Origin: Triticum aestivum
Lineage: Eukaryota > Streptophyta > Magnoliopsida > Poales > Poaceae
NCBI RefSeq assembly: GCF_018294505.1
Contig: NC_057809.1
Location: forward strand, 511,108,741 to 511,172,740
DNA length: 64,000 nucleotides
Reading direction: 5' to 3'
Of the stretch, positions 59,163 to 64,000 are shown piece by piece. The position numbers and the translations under genes are program-made. Positions within the stretch are counted from its first letter, which is position 1. The number at the start of each line of letters is the position of its first letter. The notes below the pieces were generated by a model, which was not told where the DNA came from, did not search any database, and was given only the letters and a program-made list of their open reading frames with translations.

Positions 59163-59665
59163 AAGCCATCTGTGGAAAGCCTCAAATCTGTGGAAAACAG
59201 CATACAACCCATCTGCCATTATTTCAAATAATTTACAGCCCATTTGCTAATTCTTACGGGTTTTTTTGGAGCCCATATTCTTTATGTTAGCATTACAGCC
59301 CATATTGTGGCCACGGTTAAAAAATTATACGAGATTTTGCATATGTCGGTGCGGTCTGAACTGTTTTTAATCCCGAAATTTCGAGTCACATTCAGACTGA
59401 TTTTAAAAATAAATGTATATCAATATAAAATCCAATAAATTGTCCACGCATAAAAATCAATGCAATTTAAAATCTCGAAATGAAAAAAAGATATTTGAAA
59501 ATAATTGCCTGTTTGATGTGTTTTAAAAATGTACAACCCATTTCTCATTACTGATAGGCCATTTTCTCGGCCAGCCAAATGAAGCTCTCCTCGTCTTGAA
59601 AGATTTGCAGCCCAGCAGACCTGATAAAGCGACTTACTTGACAAATCACAAAAGAACTGGGCTAG
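59163..59665. repeat. AT-rich segment B of the array
   Basis: Second copy of the AT-rich segment, following array copy 5. Shared blocks include CAACCCATCTGCCATTATTT and GATTTGCAGCCCA.CAG.CC. Segments A and B bracket copies 2-5. Confidence 0.85.
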
Positions 59666-59787
59666 CCATTTTCAGAAAGAAAAAAAACTACTGGGCTGGT
59701 CTGTGGTAAACATAAAAGAAAAGGCTGTCTAGACAGGCCAGAGTGTCCCGCACAGCCCAGTTGACACCCTGCTTCTGTCTCAAAAAC

Positions 59788-60029
59788 AAATTAGATAAAT
59801 GCCACTCCAATTATGGCGATTCATAAAAATGCCACTGCAATTTCCAAACTTTGAAAAATGCCACAACATTTTTTGCAAACTTTGAAAAACGCCACTGCAG
59901 TTTGCAAACTTTGAAAAACGCCACTCCAGACTTCGAAAAATGCCACTAGAAATGGCATTTTTCAAAGTTTGGAAATTGCAGTGGCATTTCTCGGATACAC
60001 CAGATTTGGAGTGGCATTTATCAAATTAA
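59788..60029. repeat. Foldback (inverted repeat) of about 240 bp
   Basis: The left arm AAATTAGATAAATGCCACTC and the later ATGCCACTGCAATTTCCAAAC return in reverse complement at 59945-60029 (TTTGGAAATTGCAGTGGCAT, then GAGTGGCATTTATCAAATT). The centre holds short tandem units of the form TTTGAAAAA.GCCAC. It can form a long hairpin. It may be a MITE, but no target duplication was identified. Confidence 0.8.
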
Positions 60030-60613
60030 CCCAAAACAAAAATAACTGGGCGAGCTGCTGGGTCCCTGGTGTCCGCCGCTCGTTGTGCAATTCTCTCGTT
60101 TATTGACTACATTGACAATGGCATGGGACCCAGATGTCAGAAATCCACTAGGAGGAGCCATTTTTTTATTGGCTTGAAATAAGGAGGCACTTGCTTGCGT
60201 ACTGCCATGACCTTGGCGGGTCCCTGTTGTCATCCTCTCCACGTACAGTACTAGTTAGCCGTGCTTCAAAACTGATCGGCACGCCATTAAAAAAATAAAG
60301 TTCGATAACTAATGCGGCACCTCGGGCCAATGCGGCCACATCGAATTTTGCACGAGAAATAACACACCATGTTTCGTTGACATGTGGCCCTGTTCCAATA
60401 TATCAGTGAGACGACGGCGAGTCGTAGGAGTATTTCCGAACGGACGTGTAGGCCGGGGCGCCTCTTCGTGAACCATGGCAAACTCGCAACCGTCCATCGA
60501 CTCTTCGCCTTTCCCTCTCGATTTGGAACTGCTGTCGCACACTCTTCCTCTCCCTCCTCCATTTTCCTTCAGCCCTTCACCCTTTCTTCTGCCATTGTTC
60601 TATCGTCTTCTCC
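60030..60613. other. Upstream region of the DUF295-like gene
   Basis: 60060-60260 carries a degenerate copy of the array motif (AAGGAGGCACTTGCTTGCG, CTCTCCACGTACAGTA). From about 60300 the sequence is unrelated and pyrimidine-rich near 60530-60610, consistent with a leader. Short frames overlapping the gene start are treated as shadows. Confidence 0.45.
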
Positions 60614-61993
60614 ATGGAGGGAACAGGCCGGAAACGACCCCGTTATTCTTGCCCCGATCTGAAAGATGACGTGGTGGAGGAACTCATTGATCGGTGCGAT
60701 GTCATCACCTCGGCTAGCATGGAAGGTTCGTTCAAGCCCATTCTCGACTCAACTAATAACATCATTACAAAGAACCCAAGAGTCAAGGAGCGGTTTGATC
60801 TCCCCTATCTTCTTCGCCGTGACCCTGATGACTGGCGCCGGCACAACGGAGGCCTCGCCCTGTGCCAGTTGATGCTGCTTGATAATGATATGTATGATGT
60901 TAAGATGCCATCGCTCAAGGGCAAGGCTTGGGCGGGTGCAAATGGAGATTGGGTTGTTTACATTGGGTCCAACTGCGAGTGGGAAATTGTGAATGTGTAC
61001 ACTCATCACCGGGTTCCACTTCCAAAAATCTCAGCACACTGCCCAGAGGTTGAGCACACCGATAATGTGCGCGCGTTTAAATACGATCATGGTGACTGTC
61101 TTCTACGGAAGATAGCAATTTGTCGAGTTCCCAACCGCTCTTGGAATTACAACAACTATGAAGTTGTTGCTATCTTCGACAAGCTTGTTGCCATCCTTAG
61201 TGGTTTGACTCGATGGACATTGCTCAAAAATCAGTTTCTGTGCACGAATGAGTACTGTGATGCAATTCAATACGAGGGCCTTGTGTTTGCTTCCACCACT
61301 CGTGGCACTCTTTTTGCATGGTATCCTCGTAGTTTCGGTACGTTTGTCTTCCATCGTAATTATAATTGTTTCATCCACATGCATGCGGGTTAGCAAGTTT
61401 CCCTTTACTAATTAACCTTCTTCTTGTGTTTCCAAGGTCCTGTGAACATCCCACCACCTATACTTGAAAATTTTTATAACCAAGGGGGAGATGCCGATGG
61501 TGATGATCATGAGTAGTGCCCATATACTCTGTGGTGCCTGGCAACTAATTCCGATGGATCACCTCTTCTTGTGTGTATACAACCCACTAATGATGTTACT
61601 GCTAAGGAAGCAGGTGTCTCCCATGGTCGCACTCTCCGGACCTATTCCAACACCCGTTGCATGGTATTCGGTATGGATACTAGTGTGCTAGCGCCAACTC
61701 CTTCTCCCTAGCACAGAATTGATTGTCTTGGAGAAAACGCGCTCTTCCTTGGACAAAACTATCCGATGATGGTGAAAGGCAATCCAACTGCCGTTGACAC
61801 ATTTATGAGAAGCAACTGTGTCTATACCTCGAACATTTGGGTGGTTCCCTACCCTGGTACTGATATAGTAGGCCGCTTCAGCCTGGATGATCAGTCCTGC
61901 ATTGGTCTCTAGATCGACAACGGATGGCTCGTCCTAGAGAATCACTTGTGGTTCAAAGCAAGCGTTTCCAACGTCGTGGAATGGTTGAGTTGA
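60614..61993 (+). pseudogene. F-box/DUF295-like protein gene with three in-frame TAG codons
   Basis: Exon 1 (60614-61337) ends at GTACGT and exon 2 starts at 61437 after TTTCCAAG. The joined frame has 427 codons and ends at TGA 61991-61993. The N-terminal part (DLKDDVVEELIDRC) is weakly F-box-like. The rest has the layout of plant DUF295 proteins: a HNGGLALC..LLDNDMYDV region, WEIVNVYTHHRVPLP, a repeated strand pattern, and a C-terminal block with DCLGENALFLGQNYP, RSNCVYTSNIWV and DNGWLVLENHLWF. Such proteins usually act as substrate receptors of SCF ubiquitin ligases. TAG codons lie at 61514, 61709 and 61910; all are in frame and no frameshift is present. If translated, the product stops at about 266 residues (DDHE). 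The gene is therefore a recent pseudogene or a truncated allele. AATAAA-like signals lie near 62088. Confidence 0.75.
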
Positions 61994-62287
61994 AGTTCAT
62001 TTCATGGCTTGTTATTTGTTGTGTGGTGAAAACTTTAGTATTTATAATGTATCCTCGTTGTCGATGTGGGTTGATGACCTGTTGTATGTAATAAAATGTT
62101 ATGCATGTGATAAACTTACTAAATTTATGAATGGCTTTCGAGTCGCTTCTCTAAATTTGTACTAGCTTCACATGCTTCGCGCGTTGGGTGGGTGTTTTTA
62201 CTGTAGCCATATGTTAATGTGTTCGTTGTATGTAACCAGCACCTCGAATCCTCGATACTAGTATACTATATACTAGTAGGAGTAGTA
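61994..62287. other. 3' flank of the DUF295-like gene
   Basis: AT-rich sequence with a possible polyadenylation signal (AATAAAATG near 62088). Nothing else is recognised. Confidence 0.4.
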
Positions 62288-62495
62288 GGGTGGCATGGGC
62301 CAGAACAAGCATTCACGTCCAGGAGTACGTCACACGCCACCACCACGACATCCATCTGACACCATATTATTTCTTGGAGTCCGTGCTAGAGCAATCTCTT
62401 CAACCTCGTCGTTTCTCTAACTTCAGCCGTCGCGCGGTGGGCGAGGTGGGGGTTTGCCGATAGTCGGTTTCCTTAACCACGGTCCCACTTGTAAG
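62288..62495 (+). repeat. Diverged direct repeat, copy 1
   Basis: GGGTGGCATGGGCCA, AGCATTCACGTC, CAGCC.TCGC.CGGTGGGC and GTGGGGGTTTGCCGATAGTC recur in order at 63768-63966, about 80 percent alike by eye. The end reads CCCACTTGTAAG. Confidence 0.85.
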
Positions 62496-62847
62496 GCCAA
62501 CTCCAACCACGACCCCAAATGCACCTCCATTTTGCACAAACTCCAACGATAATTTTGACTAGAAAAGCAAGACCAAAGAAAACAAGAACCACAATAATAC
62601 ATTTTACTACTCTTGTAAGTTGGATTAGTGCCTTCTCGATGCATTCATTGTAGATCTACGAAGGCTCGATCTTGCGTGCTTCTTTCTTCTTCGAGTGTAA
62701 AGAAGTAGACGTTGCTTCCTCGCATCTAGTCTCATGTCTAGCCTCTATTCTAGTAGGAGTATCAACAAGTGCACTAATCTCATCCGAGAGCAGAACTAAA
62801 GATTTGGTCGGGTTCTTCCTTCTTTTGCCGACACGTGGGACATCCAA
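62496..62847. other. Segment between repeat copy 1 and the hAT element
   Basis: No gene recognised. AACTCCAACCACGACCCCAAA near 62500 recalls the ends of PIF/Harbinger-type sequences, but no matching end or target duplication was found. Confidence 0.35.
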
Positions 62848-62855
62848 CATCTAGG

Positions 62856-63426
62856 TAGGGATGGCAATTTTATCCATGGATCTGGATACCCATGGATACC
62901 CGACCTGGTTGGGCAAGGGTATGGAGCGCATTTCTGCCCATGGGTCCTTGGATATGGATACCCATGAACAGTCGGGTTGGGCACGGTTATAGTTTCTGCT
63001 CCATGGATATCCGGTGGATACCCGTATGACATGTGGGGCCATATGCCAGTGACAGTAGAAAGAGCGGATCAATGGGAAATGGCAGGCAATATGCAACTGG
63101 TGCCATAAGCTATATGCTGCAGAACCAACCTCTGGTATGTCACACTTAAGGACTCATTGTATTACTTGTTGCCTACTTATGCATGTAGTTTATGTTGTCA
63201 TTTGTGAGTGAATGATGATGAGTTAATTTGATCTTTGTGAAGGCTTCATGCTGACTTTTCTATGCCCATGGAGCTCCATGGGTATGTGGGTATCCAGCCG
63301 GTTTGGGCATGGGCACAAGTTGTGCCCATGGATAATTTGGTGGATGGGCAGAGGGTAGGAAGATGGGTTATGGGTTGGATTTGGACCAGCTCCACCCGCC
63401 CCAAACCCGACCCATTGCCATCCCTA
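62856..63426. mobile_element. Non-autonomous hAT-type transposon, 571 bp
   Basis: The inverted ends are perfect over 13 bp: TAGGGATGGCAAT at the left and its complement at the right. The flanks are CATCTAGG (62848-62855) and CATCCAGG (63427-63434), an 8-bp target duplication with one transition, as expected for hAT. Subterminal GGATACCCATGG-like motifs occur on both sides (62878-63020 and 63270-63360). No transposase frame is present. Confidence 0.88.
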
Positions 63427-63434
63427 CATCCAGG

Positions 63435-63767
63435 TCGTGTCATGAAAGAAAATAGAGTGGTAGTTGAAGCCACGAGATGTGCATCTTGGGTTAAACTGTA
63501 AATAGAATCTTACTACTCTTGAGTAACTCCAAAAGCGGCCACCGAAGATCTTTATTGGATTTGTTTTTCATCACCAGCACATCAAGGTGAAAGTTGTGCA
63601 GGTTCAGTGGGTCCTCTTGCGTTTTCACTAACATGTGGGGCCGCATGTGAGCAAACAGACGATGGGCTCTGCGCGTCCGCTGGCTGGTTGAGAAGAGAGA
63701 TAGAGGAGGGCTGAGCACGGACTGCAGGAAATTTGTTCTACGTACCTCGATATAGGCTCGATATAGT
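63435..63767. other. Segment between the hAT element and repeat copy 2
   Basis: Nothing recognised; short frames only. Confidence 0.4.
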
Positions 63768-63966
63768 GGGGTGGCATGGGCCATAACTAGCATTCACGTC
63801 TAGGAGTACGGCACAAGCCACCCATACGAGTTCCATCCGACACCAATTTTCTTGGCGTCCATGCTACATCCATCTCTTCTGCCTCCTGTTTTCTCAGCCA
63901 TCGCACGGTGGGCGGGGTGGGGGTTTGCCGATAGTCGGTTTGCTCAACTGCAGTCCCACTTGTAAG
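63768..63966 (+). repeat. Diverged direct repeat, copy 2
   Basis: Second copy of the repeat at 62288-62495, in the same orientation, 1.48 kb downstream. It ends GTCCCACTTGTAAG close to the window end. Confidence 0.85.
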
Positions 63967-64000
63967 TGAAAATGCAACACCGCACGCATTCCCGCTTGAG

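Noticed and set aside
60384..60669. Short frames overlapping the start of the DUF295-like gene
   Set aside because: They are in other frames over the pyrimidine-rich leader and show no domain, while the gene frame starting at 60614 continues through both exons.

Overview
The window looks like chromosomal DNA from a Triticeae grass (wheat, Aegilops or a close relative). This rests on sequence recognition: LTRs of the Angela/WIS/BARE1 copia type, Sabrina/WHAM-type gypsy LTRs, a Stowaway MITE with the cereal CTCCCTCCGTTC terminus, a CACTA end, and a few small intron-containing plant genes in a sea of nested repeats. Family names for repeats come from memory of Triticeae repeats and were not checked against a database. 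One run of N (20167-20385) marks an assembly gap.

Layout. 1-3349: the 3' end of a copia element (plus strand) inserted into a truncated minus-strand Angela/WIS LTR. 3350-14735: a gene-bearing island. It holds a two-exon alpha/beta-hydrolase (4800-6975) whose intron carries a large tandem duplication and a Stowaway MITE, a small AT-hook protein gene (CDS 9835-10239) with a 5' UTR intron, a GC-rich block of unknown function, a poly(A)-tailed retroposon (minus) and a decayed LINE 3' end. 14736-29670: nested LTR elements, including a solo LTR with a near-perfect target duplication (14801-16518), several Sabrina/WHAM-type LTR pieces in minus orientation, and a complete Angela/WIS copia element (18922-27868, target duplication AATTT).

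29671-50654: a 21-kb gypsy (Tekay/Del-type chromovirus) structure on the minus strand. It is LTR, internal, LTR, partial internal, partial LTR, all bounded by one 5-bp duplication (TATAA). LTRs are about 4.16 kb. An extra sense-strand reading frame lies between the primer binding site and gag. Both gag-pol copies are dead, and each has lost the protease catalytic Asp by a different substitution.

50655-60613: more minus-strand gypsy LTR and internal sequence, then a CACTA left end at 53792 with roughly twenty subterminal repeats, an array of units of about 700 bp, and a 240-bp foldback. 60614-61993: an F-box/DUF295-like gene whose frame is intact apart from three in-frame TAG codons. 61994-64000: a small hAT-type element with 8-bp target duplications, lying between two diverged direct repeats of about 200 bp.

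Functionally the single-copy genes are unrelated neighbours. Only the hydrolase and the AT-hook gene look intact. No bacterial-style operon, CRISPR array, rRNA or tRNA gene was seen. The most distinctive material is the tandem gypsy structure with its additional ORF, the intron duplication that starts at the splice donor, and the TAG-only decay of the DUF295 gene.
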